This document shows positions 8,541 through 17,706 of a DNA stretch of 64,000 bases, piece by piece. This DNA comes from Thermoanaerobaculia bacterium. GTDB lineage: Bacteria > Acidobacteriota > Thermoanaerobaculia > Multivoradales > J023. The number at the start of each line of letters is the position of its first letter. Positions within the stretch are counted from its first letter, which is position 1. The position numbers were made by a program, and so were the translations under genes. The notes under the pieces are model-generated. The model was not told the DNA's origin, did no database searches, and saw nothing but the letters and a program-made list of their open reading frames with translations. The stretch is taken from the NCBI GenBank assembly GCA_030431255.1, contig JAUIJL010000004.1, positions 310,001 to 374,000 on the forward strand, in the 5' to 3' direction.

Positions 8541-9230
8541 TCAGTCGTCCCTGCCACCCAGAAGACCGGCGCGCATCAGGAAGTAGAGCAAGGTCAACAA
8601 GCTGCTGACCGCCGCCGCCACATAAGTCAGGGCTGCCGCATTGAGCACCTTCGCCATGCCCGCCCGCTCTTGAGGAGCGATCAAGCCTTGCTCAAAAGCC
8701 AGCTTCTTGGCCCGTGCGGAGGCGTCGAATTCCACCGGCAGGGTCACGACCTGAAAAAGCAGCACACCCGAGAACAGCACCGCGCCGATTCCCACCATGC
8801 CCTGGGACTGGAACATTAGGCCGAACATCATCACCCACATGCCGATGCCGGAAAAGCGGGCGGTGGGCACCAGCGCCGACCTTGCCCAAAGCGGAGCATA
8901 GTGGCGAGCGTGTTGAATGGCGTGCCCCGCCTCATGGCAGGCCACTCCAATGGCGGCCACGGATTGCTGACCATAGACCGCGGACGAGAGCGCCAGGGTC
9001 TTGGTCATGGGGTTGTAGTGGTCGGAGAGAAACCCCTGGCTAGGGACGATGTTGACGTCGCGAATGCCCGCCCGATCGAGCATCGCCTGGGCCGCTTGCG
9101 CACCCGTCAGGCCGTAGCTATTTCGTATTCTGGAATACTTATTGAAAGCCGATTTGGTCATCCACTGAGCCAATAGGGACAGCAGAATGCCCGGTCCGAT
9201 GAACAGGAAATATACGGGGTCGAAGATCAA
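8541..9230 (-). CDS. neutral zinc metallopeptidase, YugP family
   Basis: Integral membrane metallopeptidase of 229 residues. An N-terminal membrane helix (about 5-25) is followed by the zinc motif HEAGH (residues 99-103). Further helices lie at about 120-165 and at the C-terminus (SLLTLLYFL). This is the layout of the YugP / peptidase_membr Zn family. Biological substrate is unknown. The start is TTG: no ATG fits and AGAGGAG lies 8 bp before it on the reverse strand. It stands alone, divergent from the kinase gene at 9418. Confidence 0.9.
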   Translation of the reverse strand: MIFDPVYFLFIGPGILLSLLAQWMTKSAFNKYSRIRNSYGLTGAQAAQAMLDRAGIRDVNIVPSQGFLSDHYNPMTKTLALSSAVYGQQSVAAIGVACHEAGHAIQHARHYAPLWARSALVPTARFSGIGMWVMMFGLMFQSQGMVGIGAVLFSGVLLFQVVTLPVEFDASARAKKLAFEQGLIAPQERAGMAKVLNAAALTYVAAAVSSLLTLLYFLMRAGLLGGRDD

Positions 9231-9417
9231 AGTCGTGCTCCTCTTGAAGAACTATTCAGGCCGTGATCAACGGCATCCGTTCGTTTGCATTCAACGTTTC
9301 TGTCCCTCGAGTTATTCCGAGGCTGTATGGCGCGGACCTCACCTTGAGGCGCGATCAACGTCGGCTTCTGCTTCGCTCTAAGGGCCGCGAGCGGATTCAA
9401 AGCGCTAAACTTCGTCG

Positions 9418-10629
9418 ATGAGCCGTCGCGACCCATCCGACATCGAGCCCGGAAACCCCGACCGGGAAGCGTCCGAGCGCTGGCGCCGGATGGACGATCT
9501 GCTCCAACGGATCTTCGAGCTGCCCGAGGATCAATGGTCGGAATTCCTGGACCGCCATTGCCCAACCGGCTCAGACCTGCGTTCCGAGGTGGAGAGCATG
9601 CTCCGTTCCGACCGAGCCGGCCACGAGTCGTTCCTCGACCCACTGGATTTGTCGTCTGTGCTGGCCGAGTCGGCTCCTGTCGATCTGAGGATCGGAACGT
9701 ATCGGCTGATTGCTCCCCTAGACCATGGTGGCATGTCTGAAATCTTCCTGGCGTGCTCCGCCGGCCGAGCCACGCCACCCGACGGATCCGACGACGGCGG
9801 TCGGGTCGTGATCAAGACCCTGCCGACCTTGCCGGGAAGCGGCCGCCGGCTCGAGCGCTTTGAGCGCGAGCAAGACATTCTGAGACGACTTCAACACCCT
9901 CTGATCGTTCCGATTTTGGATGCCGGCACCACCGAGCTCGGGCAGCCCTATTTCGTCTTGGAATACATCGCCGGCGAGCACATCGACACACACTGTCGAC
10001 AGCAGGACCTTTCCCTCCGGGCTCGCATCGAGCTGATGATCCGGGTCTGCGAGGCGGTGTTCTTCGCCCACGGGCATTCCGTCGTCCACAGGGACCTCAA
10101 ACCGTCCAATATCTTGGTGAATTCCGCCGGCGAGCCTCGGTTGCTCGACTTCGGAATCTCAAAGCTCCTGACCGAGGCTGAAAGCACCTCGAGCCTCACC
10201 TCCACCGGTCGTCGCTTGATGACCCCGGAATACGCCAGCCCGGAGCAGCTGCGACAGGAAACAGTTACGTTCAGCTCCGACATCTATTCCCTCGGCACTG
10301 TGCTTTATCTCTTGGTGACCGACCGCCGTCCGTTCGAGCACACGGGGTCCTTCATCGAGCTAGCTCAGCGAGTCTGCGAGCAACCCCCTCCCCTGCCGAG
10401 CCGCACGCTCATCGAAGCGACGACCCCGGAGCGAGCCTCCGAGCTCGATCTTGTCGTGCTCACAGCCCTGGCGAAACAGCCCGACGCACGCTATTCGAGC
10501 TGCCGAGAGCTGGCGGAGGACCTGCGACGCTGGCTCGAAGATCTCCCGGTGTCGGCTCGTACCGACACCGGTGAGGCCCCTCCGACCCCCGAAACCAAGT
10601 GGCGGTGGCGCCGGATCTTCGGCCGCTAG
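9418..10629 (+). CDS. Ser/Thr protein kinase, soluble
   Basis: Hanks-type kinase of 403 residues. The N-terminal 80 residues (LLQRIFELPEDQW... SEVESML) are the acidic helical region typical of many acidobacterial kinases. The kinase domain follows from about 95 to 370 with a GGMSEIF loop, VVIKTL lysine, HRDLKPSNILV and LLDFGISK. The glycine loop is degenerate (DHGGMS rather than GxGxxG). Related kinases usually continue into a membrane helix and TPR or WD repeats. This one stops after the kinase with a basic WRWRRIFGR tail, so it is probably cytoplasmic. It lies just upstream of the efflux operon but has no clear link to it. Confidence 0.9.
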   Translation: MSRRDPSDIEPGNPDREASERWRRMDDLLQRIFELPEDQWSEFLDRHCPTGSDLRSEVESMLRSDRAGHESFLDPLDLSSVLAESAPVDLRIGTYRLIAPLDHGGMSEIFLACSAGRATPPDGSDDGGRVVIKTLPTLPGSGRRLERFEREQDILRRLQHPLIVPILDAGTTELGQPYFVLEYIAGEHIDTHCRQQDLSLRARIELMIRVCEAVFFAHGHSVVHRDLKPSNILVNSAGEPRLLDFGISKLLTEAESTSSLTSTGRRLMTPEYASPEQLRQETVTFSSDIYSLGTVLYLLVTDRRPFEHTGSFIELAQRVCEQPPPLPSRTLIEATTPERASELDLVVLTALAKQPDARYSSCRELAEDLRRWLEDLPVSARTDTGEAPPTPETKWRWRRIFGR

Positions 10630-10682
10630 ACCTGGGTTCGACACACCTATATGACGACTTTTCCGGATGAGCTTGCAAGAAA

Positions 10683-10726
10683 TTGAAACACATGTTTGAA
10701 TCAATCGTATCAAACACGTGTCAGAA
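10683..10726. promoter_or_regulatory. palindromic operator upstream of tetR-efflux operon
   Basis: ACACATGTTTGA (10688-10699) and TCAAACACGTGT (10710-10721) form an inverted repeat matching at 11 of 12 positions around a 10-bp spacer. The first arm with its flanks is itself an imperfect palindrome. Its position 40-75 bp before the regulator start fits an autoregulatory TetR-family operator. Confidence 0.6.
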
Positions 10727-10761
10727 GCCACGCTTCTCGAATTCTTCTTATCGGAACGCCT

Positions 10762-11475
10762 ATGACCTCAAACGCCAACGAAGCCAACGACACCAAAGAG
10801 CGTCTATTGCTAGCGGGTATGGAGGTGTTCGCCGAACGCGGTTTCGCGGACGCCTCTATTCGCGCCATCTGCGCCAAAGCCGAGGCCAATGCTGCCGCGG
10901 TCAACTACCACTTCGGCGACAAGCAGCGCTTCTACGCCGAGGTGCTGGCCACTTGCCATCTGCGGGCGGTGCGAAAACGACCCATGCCCTTGCACACCGA
11001 CCGACCCGACGAGCCCGAGCTGGTTCTGAGAGCGTTCGTGCGCTGGTTCCTGGAGCTGCTCTTGGTCGACGGTGCCGGCCCCCTGGGCAAGTTGATGGCC
11101 CGTGAGATGGCCGATCCCACCCCCGCCCTCGACGAGCTCCTACGCCGCTCAATGCTGCCGATCATGGTCAATCTGGAGCAGGTGTTGCAGGCTCTGTTGC
11201 CGGATCTGGATCGATTCCAGCTGCGTTTGGTGCAAAACAGCATCCTGGGCCAATGCTTGTTCTATCGCCACACCCAACCGGCCATGCAGCGCTTCCAAGC
11301 GCAAGCCGCGGCCGGTCGGATCGAAAAGGACCTACCACCGATGCCGATCGGCGACCTTCCCGACTTCGACCGTCTCGCCCGACATATCTGCGATTTTTCG
11401 ATGGCCGGGATTCGGGAGCTCCAAACCCGAGATCCTGCCGAAACCCCGATCCGCGCAATGGAGCACCAACCATGA
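10762..11475 (+). CDS. TetR/AcrR family regulator (CerR/CecR-like)
   Basis: Transcriptional repressor of 237 residues, first gene of an RND efflux operon. The N-terminal helix-turn-helix is canonical: LLLAGMEVFAERGF, IRAICAKAEANAAAVNYHFGDKQRFYAEVL. The C-terminal ligand domain resembles the CerR/DUF1956 group (PLGKLMAREMADPTPALDELL), regulators usually found next to drug pumps. I chose the ATG at 10762, because the in-frame ATG at 10696 would lie inside the probable operator. The 3' end overlaps the next gene by ATGA (11472-11475), so translation is coupled and the regulator likely controls the whole operon. Confidence 0.88.
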   Translation: MTSNANEANDTKERLLLAGMEVFAERGFADASIRAICAKAEANAAAVNYHFGDKQRFYAEVLATCHLRAVRKRPMPLHTDRPDEPELVLRAFVRWFLELLLVDGAGPLGKLMAREMADPTPALDELLRRSMLPIMVNLEQVLQALLPDLDRFQLRLVQNSILGQCLFYRHTQPAMQRFQAQAAAGRIEKDLPPMPIGDLPDFDRLARHICDFSMAGIRELQTRDPAETPIRAMEHQP

Positions 11476-13016
11476 GCAATCAGCGCCGAGCTCGAGCCGG
11501 CTTGGAACGACGGCTGCAAACCGCGGTCTTGGTGGGGCTCCTCATCTGGACGGTGGGCTGCACCCTGGGGCCGGATCCGAAACGCCCCGACACGGTTGCC
11601 GATGAGCTCGAGTCGTACGTCGGCGCCGAGCACACCGCCGAATCCGGCCCCCAACCATTGACCCCTTGGTGGCAAATATTCGGCGATCCCCTCACCCAGG
11701 ACTTGGTGAGCCAAGCGCTCGAGCACAACACCGACCTCAAAGCCGCCGCCGCGCGGGTGATGGAATCCCGAGCCCAGCTCCGCCAAAGCCGAAGCACCCG
11801 TTTTCCACAGGTATCCGCTTCCGGCTCCGCCAACCGCTCCAAGTCGTCCTTTACTTTGCCCCAGGTGGGACGGGTGGCGGTCTATTCCACCACCTACTCC
11901 GCGGATCTCAACATCTCTTACCAGCTCGACCTCTTCGGCAAGCTCAGGCGCAGCCGTCAGTCCGCGTGGTCCCAGGTGCTGGCCCAAGAAGCGGCCCGGG
12001 AGGCGCTCTTGCACACCGTGGTCTCGGAGGTCGTCCGAGGACGGGTACGGCTTTCGATCCTGGGACGGCGGTTGCAGGTGGCAGAGGGTATCCGCGACAG
12101 CTGGGCACAGACCATGGGCACGGTGGAGCGTCGCTATGAAAGCGGCTTGGTCAACGCCCTCGATCTCCGCTCGGCGCGAGAAAATCTGGCGGCGTCGGAA
12201 GCCGCCGTCATCGCCGCTCAACAACAGCTCTCCCAGGCTCAGCTGGCGCTCGACGTCTTGGTGGGCAAACGACCGGGAAGCGGTGATCGCCCCTCGAGCC
12301 TGCTCGCCCCCCTTCCGGATCTAGCTCCGGTGCCCCTCGGGCTGCCCGCGGATCTTCTCGATCGGCGGCCCGACTTGCGACAGGCGGAGATGCAGCTGGC
12401 GTCGGCCACCTCCCAGGTGGGAGCCGCCATGGCCGATCTCTTCCCCAGCCTCAGCCTCACCGGCTCCGGTGGAACCCGCAGCGACTCCCTATCCGATCTC
12501 GTGTCTTCCGACGCTTTGGTCTACAACGCCATCGCCAATTTGGTGGCGCCGATCTTCAACGGCGGTCAGCGCCGGGCGGCGGTCGAGGCGGCGGAAGCCC
12601 GGGCCGATCAAGCAGCAGCCAATTACGCAGGCGCCGTGCTCCGCAGCCTGCGGGAGGTGGAAGACGCCTTGGTTCGGGATCAAAGCTTGCGTCAGCGGCT
12701 GGAATTTCTAGAGAGCAGATTGGCCGAAGCGAAGGCCGCCGACCGCATCGCTCGAGACCGTTATCAACGAGGCGTTTCCTCGCTCCTCCAAACCCTCGAT
12801 TCCGAACGCCGGCTGCGCGCCGCGGAAGACGCCCTCAACGCCGCCCAAGGGGAGCTTTGGAATACGAGGATCGACCTCCACCTTGCCCTGGGTGGAGATT
12901 GGGGCCTGAAAGAGGACCCCACCGACCCCGACATGCCGACCTCTGCCGAATCCCAGCCCACATCCCCTGAAGCCACGGCCGTGAATGCCGGAGCCGAGAA
13001 GGAGAACACCCCATGA
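11472..13016 (+). CDS. RND efflux outer-membrane lipoprotein (NodT/OprM family)
   Basis: TolC-like channel of 514 residues. A signal peptide ends in the lipobox VGC with Cys30, so it is an acylated outer-membrane lipoprotein. The duplicated OEP domain follows: WWQIFGDPL...LVSQALEHNTDLKAA at the start, then DVLVGKRPG, LLDRRPDLRQAE and LFPSLSLTGSGG. A long acidic low-complexity tail ends the protein. Start overlaps the tetR stop (ATGA) and its stop overlaps the adaptor start (ATGA). Works with the adaptor and pump encoded next. Confidence 0.92.
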   Translation: MSNQRRARAGLERRLQTAVLVGLLIWTVGCTLGPDPKRPDTVADELESYVGAEHTAESGPQPLTPWWQIFGDPLTQDLVSQALEHNTDLKAAAARVMESRAQLRQSRSTRFPQVSASGSANRSKSSFTLPQVGRVAVYSTTYSADLNISYQLDLFGKLRRSRQSAWSQVLAQEAAREALLHTVVSEVVRGRVRLSILGRRLQVAEGIRDSWAQTMGTVERRYESGLVNALDLRSARENLAASEAAVIAAQQQLSQAQLALDVLVGKRPGSGDRPSSLLAPLPDLAPVPLGLPADLLDRRPDLRQAEMQLASATSQVGAAMADLFPSLSLTGSGGTRSDSLSDLVSSDALVYNAIANLVAPIFNGGQRRAAVEAAEARADQAAANYAGAVLRSLREVEDALVRDQSLRQRLEFLESRLAEAKAADRIARDRYQRGVSSLLQTLDSERRLRAAEDALNAAQGELWNTRIDLHLALGGDWGLKEDPTDPDMPTSAESQPTSPEATAVNAGAEKENTP

Positions 13017-14251
13017 GCTCGTCCCCGCAAACCGACTCCCCCTCGAAGATGAGGTCGATGTTGAAGATCATCCTGCCGGCGGCGGTTCTGCTGCTCGGCG
13101 CCGGTGCCACCGCGGCCTTGATTTCGTCCCGCAAAGCGCCGGAGCCTGCCTCGCGACCGACCCTGGGCGCGTTGGTGGAAACCATCCGGGTGCAGGCCGA
13201 GGACCTACCCCTCGAAATCGAAGGCCGTGGCGAGGTGACCCCCAAAACCCGTATCGAGGTGCTGCCGGAAGTCACCGGCAGGGTGGTTGAGATCAGCCCG
13301 AATCTGGTTTCCGGCGGTCGATTCAGAGCCGGGCAAACGCTGATCCGCATCGATCCGCGAAATTACGAGCTGGCGGTGGAGCGTGCCCGCGCCGCGGTGG
13401 CACGCACCCAGGTGGTCTTAGAACGGGAGCAAGCCGAGGCCGCGGTGGCGACGGCCGAGTGGGAGGCGATCAACGGCTCGATCGAGCCACCACCCTTGGT
13501 GGCTCGCAAACCCCAGACCCGTCAAGCGGAAGCCGAGCTGGCAGCCGCCAACGCCGACCTGGCGACGGCGGAGCTGGCGCTGGAAAGGACTCGAATCACG
13601 GTGCCCTTTGATGGTTTGGTAATCCAGGAAACCGTGGATCTCGGCCAGCTCGTGAGCCCGGGTCGCTCGGTGGCCAAGGTCATCGGCACAGACGCCGTGG
13701 AAATCCGCGTGCCGTTGGAAGACTCCGAGCTCGCCTGGTTCGACCTACCCGCTCCGGCCACGGTCAGCGTCGACTTCGCCGGTCGGCATCAGAGCCGGCC
13801 GGCGGAAGCGGAGAGACTCGAAGGACAAGTCGATCCCCGATCTCGCATGGTGCATGTCGTGATCAGAGTCGACCAGCCTTTCGACCGTGAAGTCGAAGGG
13901 ACGGATTCGCCGCCCTTGATGCCGGGCACTTTTGTGCGGACGGCCATCCACGGTGAGACCCTGCAGCAGATCATCCAAATCCCCCGCTCCACCCTGCGGG
14001 GCAGCGACCAGGTCTGGGTGGTGGAAGAAGACCGACTGCGCATCCGCACGGTCGAGGTCTTGCGCGCCCATCGGGACTCGGTGGTCATCCGCGAGGGGTC
14101 GGGTCTCGACTCCGGAGATCTCATCGTCACCAGCGCGGTCGAGGCCGCCACCGACGGCATGGCGGTCCGGATGTTGGCCGCCGGCGACCCGTCCAGCGGT
14201 GACGGCTCCAACGACACCGAAGTCGAAACCGAAGGCGGGAGCGAAAGCTGA
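13013..14251 (+). CDS. RND efflux periplasmic adaptor (membrane fusion protein)
   Basis: HlyD/AcrA-type adaptor of 412 residues linking the inner-membrane pump to the outer channel. One N-terminal membrane helix (about residues 15-35) is followed by a lipoyl half (EIEGRGEVTPKTRIEV), an alanine/glutamate-rich coiled-coil hairpin (about 120-190) and the second lipoyl half (TRITVPFDGLVIQETVDLGQLVSPG). Beta-barrel and membrane-proximal domains complete it. The tail is acidic and glycine/serine rich. Translationally coupled on both sides (ATGA at 13013, TGATG at 14249). Confidence 0.93.
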   Translation: MSSSPQTDSPSKMRSMLKIILPAAVLLLGAGATAALISSRKAPEPASRPTLGALVETIRVQAEDLPLEIEGRGEVTPKTRIEVLPEVTGRVVEISPNLVSGGRFRAGQTLIRIDPRNYELAVERARAAVARTQVVLEREQAEAAVATAEWEAINGSIEPPPLVARKPQTRQAEAELAAANADLATAELALERTRITVPFDGLVIQETVDLGQLVSPGRSVAKVIGTDAVEIRVPLEDSELAWFDLPAPATVSVDFAGRHQSRPAEAERLEGQVDPRSRMVHVVIRVDQPFDREVEGTDSPPLMPGTFVRTAIHGETLQQIIQIPRSTLRGSDQVWVVEEDRLRIRTVEVLRAHRDSVVIREGSGLDSGDLIVTSAVEAATDGMAVRMLAAGDPSSGDGSNDTEVETEGGSES

Positions 14252-17200
14252 TGGAAACCCCCAAGAACCCCACGGACAGCTCCGACGACACCCCCAACCG
14301 CAGCTCCGACGGCAGCTCCAGCGGTGACTTCACCGAGTCGCCGGCGACGCCCGAGCCCGAGTCTCACGAGGCCTCCACACCCCCGGGGTCGGGCAATTTG
14401 CTGACTTGGTTTGCCGGCCATCACGTGGCTGCCAACCTCTTGATGATCTTCATCCTGTTGTCTGGATTGATGGCGCTCCTGTCGATCACGGTCGAGATCC
14501 TTCCGGAGATCAACATCGATCGCATCACCATCCGTGTTCCCTATCGCGGCGCCTCCCCGGCAGAGGTTGAAAGCGGAGTCATCCTCAGGGTCGAAGAGGC
14601 CATCGCCGCCACGGAAGGCATCAAGCGGGTGACCTCCGCCGCCAACGAAGGCTTCGGTTTGGTGACCGTGGAGCTCGAGGAAGATGCGGACAATCGCCAA
14701 GTGCTCGACGACATCAAGGCCGCCGTCGACCGAATCGACACCTTCCCGACGGAAACCGAAAAGCCGATCATCGCCGAGATCGTCACCCGCCGCCAGGTGA
14801 TGAGCGTGGTGGTCCACGGGGACCTTCCGATCGAGGTCCTGACGGAGAAGGCCGAGCGGATTCGCGACGATTTGACCAGCCTGGGCGACATCAGCCAGGC
14901 GGAGTTGCGGGGCATCCCACCCTATGAAATCTCCATCGAGGTCTCCGAGGATGCCCTGCGCCGCCACTCCCTGAGCTTTGATCAGGTCGCGCGGGCGATT
15001 CGCGCCTCTTCCCTCGATCTACCCGGCGGCTCGGTCAAAACCGACGGCGGAGAGATTCTGCTGCGCACCGAAGCCCAGCGATACAGCGGCGAAGAATTCG
15101 AAAACATCACCGTGCTCTCGGCCGCCGACGGCACCGAGGTCAAGCTCGGCCAAATCGCCACCGTGCGGGACGGTTTCGAGGAAACCGCCGTTGCCGCCCG
15201 CTTCGACGGCGAGCCCGCGGTGTTGGTGCAGGTCTACCGCACCGGTGACGAGGGAGCCCTGGAGGTTACCGCCGCCGCCCGCAACTACATTGCGGAGCTC
15301 CAGCCGAATCTGCCTCCGGGCATGCATGTTTCCACCTGGCTGGACACCTCCAAGATCCTGAACCAGCGGATCAACCTACTGCTAAAAAACGCCCGGGTCG
15401 GCTTGGTGTTGGTCTTCATCAGCCTGGCCTTATTCCTCGATTTCCGCTTGGCGTTCTGGACCACCATGGGCATTCCCATCTCGTTCATGGGCGGTCTATG
15501 GTTGCTGCCGCACTTCGACATCACCATCAACATGATCTCCCTCTTCGCCTTCATCGTCTCCCTGGGCATCGTGGTCGACGATGCCATCGTCGTGGGCGAG
15601 AACGTCTACTCCCATCTGCAAAGGGGCAAGGCGCCCCTTGAGGCGGCGGTCCAAGGGGTTCGGGAAATGGCCATGCCGGTGACCTATGCGGTGCTGACCT
15701 CGGTCGCGGCCTTCATGCCTTTGGTTTTCGTCCAAGGCTCCATCGGCAAGGTGATGCGCAATATCCCGGTGGTGGTGATCGCCGTATTGTTCATGTCCTT
15801 GATCGAAAGCCTCCTGATTCTTCCCGCCCACATCGCCGGCGACGGCAAAAAAGGCGGCGGATTTTTCCGACCGATCACTCGCTTCTTCGATCCGCTGATG
15901 AACATTCTGCGCAGGCTTCGGCGGCGGACCGCCGGCGGCCTGGAGCGTTTTGTCGACGGTCCCTACCACGACCTACTCGAAGTGGCCTTGGAGTGGCGTT
16001 ATCTGAGCGCCGCCTCAGCGATAGTCATCCTGCTGCTGTCGGTGGGCCTAGTGGCCGGTGGCTTCACCAAATTCACTTTCCAACCGGATGTCGATGCCGA
16101 CAATATGGTCGCCTATCTGAAAATGCCCCAGGGCACTCCGGACGAGCAAACCGCGGCGATCAGCCGGCGGATCGAAGCAGCGGCGGAGAAAGTCGCGGAA
16201 TCCTACGACTCGGAACGCGAAGGCCCATCGATCATCAACCACATCTCGATCACCGTCGGCGCCCAACCCACCAGCGGCGGCGGCGGACCGACCTCCGCCG
16301 GCAGCACCGCAGGCACCGGCTCCCACTTGGCGGAGATCAACGTCGAGCTCTTGGCCAGCGAGCAACGGGGCATCAGCTCCACGGAGATCATGAATCGATG
16401 GCGTCAAGAGGTCGGCGGAGTGCCCGGTGCCGTGGCCTTGACCTACAACGCCTCCCTATTCAACGCCGGCGATGCGGTCAGCGTTCGCATGGCCCATCAC
16501 GACGAGCAGACCCTCTTCCGCGGCGTGGATCGGATGAAGGAAATCCTGGCGGAATACCCCGGCGTCTTCGATATTTCCGATTCGTTCGAACCCGGTAAAA
16601 AAGAGCTCCGGCTGGAGCTGACCCCAGAAGGGCAAAGCCTGGGGGTCGACCTGCTCCAGATGGCGCGCCAAACCCGCCAGGGGTTCTACGGCGAGGAGAT
16701 CCAGCGGATCCAACGGGGCCGCAACGACGTCCGGGTCATGCTGAGATATCCGGAAGGTGAGCGCCGAAGCCTGGGGGATATCGAAGCGATGCGAATCCGC
16801 CTGGCCGACGGCTCGGAGGTTCCGTTCCAAACCGTGGCCAGGGTTACCGAAGGACGGGGTTTCGCCACTATCAACCGGGTGGACCGCCGCAGAGTGGTCA
16901 CCGTCAGCGCCGACGTCGACGAAGGCGTGGCCAACGCCAACGAGATCAACGACGCGATACGGGCAGATGTGATTCCACACATGATGGCGGATTTTCCCGG
17001 CCTGAGCTTCGACTTCGAGGGCGAGCAGCGGGAGCAAGCCGACACCATGAGCAGCCTACGCGGCAACTTTGTCATGGCCCTGGTGGTGATCTTCGCCTTG
17101 CTGGCGATTCCCTTCCGCAGCTACACCCAACCGCTGATCGTCATGTCGGTGATTCCATTCGGTTTCGTCGGAGCGCTGGCCGGCCACTTGATCATGGGCG

Positions 17201-17628
17201 TGACCCTCACCATCCTGTCGTTCTTCGGCATCGTGGCCCTCACCGGTGTGGTGGTCAACGACTCCTTGATCATGATCGATTTGATCAACCGTCGACGTCA
17301 TGAGGGCGTGTCGCTGGACATCGCCATCCGGGAAGCCGGCAAGCAGCGCTTCCGGCCCATTTTCCTGACGACCCTAACCACCTTCATGGGTTTGACGCCG
17401 ATCATTTTCGAAACCAGCCTGCAAGCCAAATTCTTGATCCCAATGGCCTTGAGTCTCGGTTTCGGCATCGTCTTCGCCACCGCCGTGACCCTCGTGTTGG
17501 TGCCGGTGACTTACCGAATCCTGCAGGATATCCACGATCTCTTCGACTCCCTCTCTGGCCACCAGCCGGAACGAGAGAGTGAAGGAGCCGAGGCCGCTCT
17601 AGATACCCGTCTCAGCCCCGCGCCTTGA
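14251..17628 (+). CDS. RND efflux pump permease (AcrB/HAE-1 family)
   Basis: Proton-driven inner-membrane pump of 1125 residues. A Ser/Pro-rich cytoplasmic extension of about 45 residues precedes TM1 (AANLLMIFILLSGLMAL). The usual two large periplasmic loops and twelve TM helices follow. TM4 has GIVVDDAIVVGENV with the paired aspartates needed for proton relay, and the C-terminal half has GVVVNDSLIMIDLIN. A glycine-rich insert (TSGGGGPTSAGSTAG) lies in the second periplasmic loop. Last gene of the tetR operon, sharing one base with the adaptor stop. Substrates cannot be told from sequence. Confidence 0.94.
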   Translation: METPKNPTDSSDDTPNRSSDGSSSGDFTESPATPEPESHEASTPPGSGNLLTWFAGHHVAANLLMIFILLSGLMALLSITVEILPEINIDRITIRVPYRGASPAEVESGVILRVEEAIAATEGIKRVTSAANEGFGLVTVELEEDADNRQVLDDIKAAVDRIDTFPTETEKPIIAEIVTRRQVMSVVVHGDLPIEVLTEKAERIRDDLTSLGDISQAELRGIPPYEISIEVSEDALRRHSLSFDQVARAIRASSLDLPGGSVKTDGGEILLRTEAQRYSGEEFENITVLSAADGTEVKLGQIATVRDGFEETAVAARFDGEPAVLVQVYRTGDEGALEVTAAARNYIAELQPNLPPGMHVSTWLDTSKILNQRINLLLKNARVGLVLVFISLALFLDFRLAFWTTMGIPISFMGGLWLLPHFDITINMISLFAFIVSLGIVVDDAIVVGENVYSHLQRGKAPLEAAVQGVREMAMPVTYAVLTSVAAFMPLVFVQGSIGKVMRNIPVVVIAVLFMSLIESLLILPAHIAGDGKKGGGFFRPITRFFDPLMNILRRLRRRTAGGLERFVDGPYHDLLEVALEWRYLSAASAIVILLLSVGLVAGGFTKFTFQPDVDADNMVAYLKMPQGTPDEQTAAISRRIEAAAEKVAESYDSEREGPSIINHISITVGAQPTSGGGGPTSAGSTAGTGSHLAEINVELLASEQRGISSTEIMNRWRQEVGGVPGAVALTYNASLFNAGDAVSVRMAHHDEQTLFRGVDRMKEILAEYPGVFDISDSFEPGKKELRLELTPEGQSLGVDLLQMARQTRQGFYGEEIQRIQRGRNDVRVMLRYPEGERRSLGDIEAMRIRLADGSEVPFQTVARVTEGRGFATINRVDRRRVVTVSADVDEGVANANEINDAIRADVIPHMMADFPGLSFDFEGEQREQADTMSSLRGNFVMALVVIFALLAIPFRSYTQPLIVMSVIPFGFVGALAGHLIMGVTLTILSFFGIVALTGVVVNDSLIMIDLINRRRHEGVSLDIAIREAGKQRFRPIFLTTLTTFMGLTPIIFETSLQAKFLIPMALSLGFGIVFATAVTLVLVPVTYRILQDIHDLFDSLSGHQPERESEGAEAALDTRLSPAP

Positions 17629-17706
17629 ACAAAAACTCAGCGAACAATTTCTGTTCCGGGTTGAAATTGCTGCCACCACCGGTCAGTGTTCGGATAATAT
17701 GTCGCC

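Noticed and set aside
10696-10761. Upstream ATG extending TetR by 22 residues
   Set aside because: It lies inside the inverted repeat that is probably the operator, and the extra residues are not part of the TetR domain.
11253-11471. Extended N-terminus of the outer-membrane lipoprotein
   Set aside because: The extension overlaps tetR in another frame; the ATG at 11472 gives a proper lipoprotein signal peptide and an ATGA junction.
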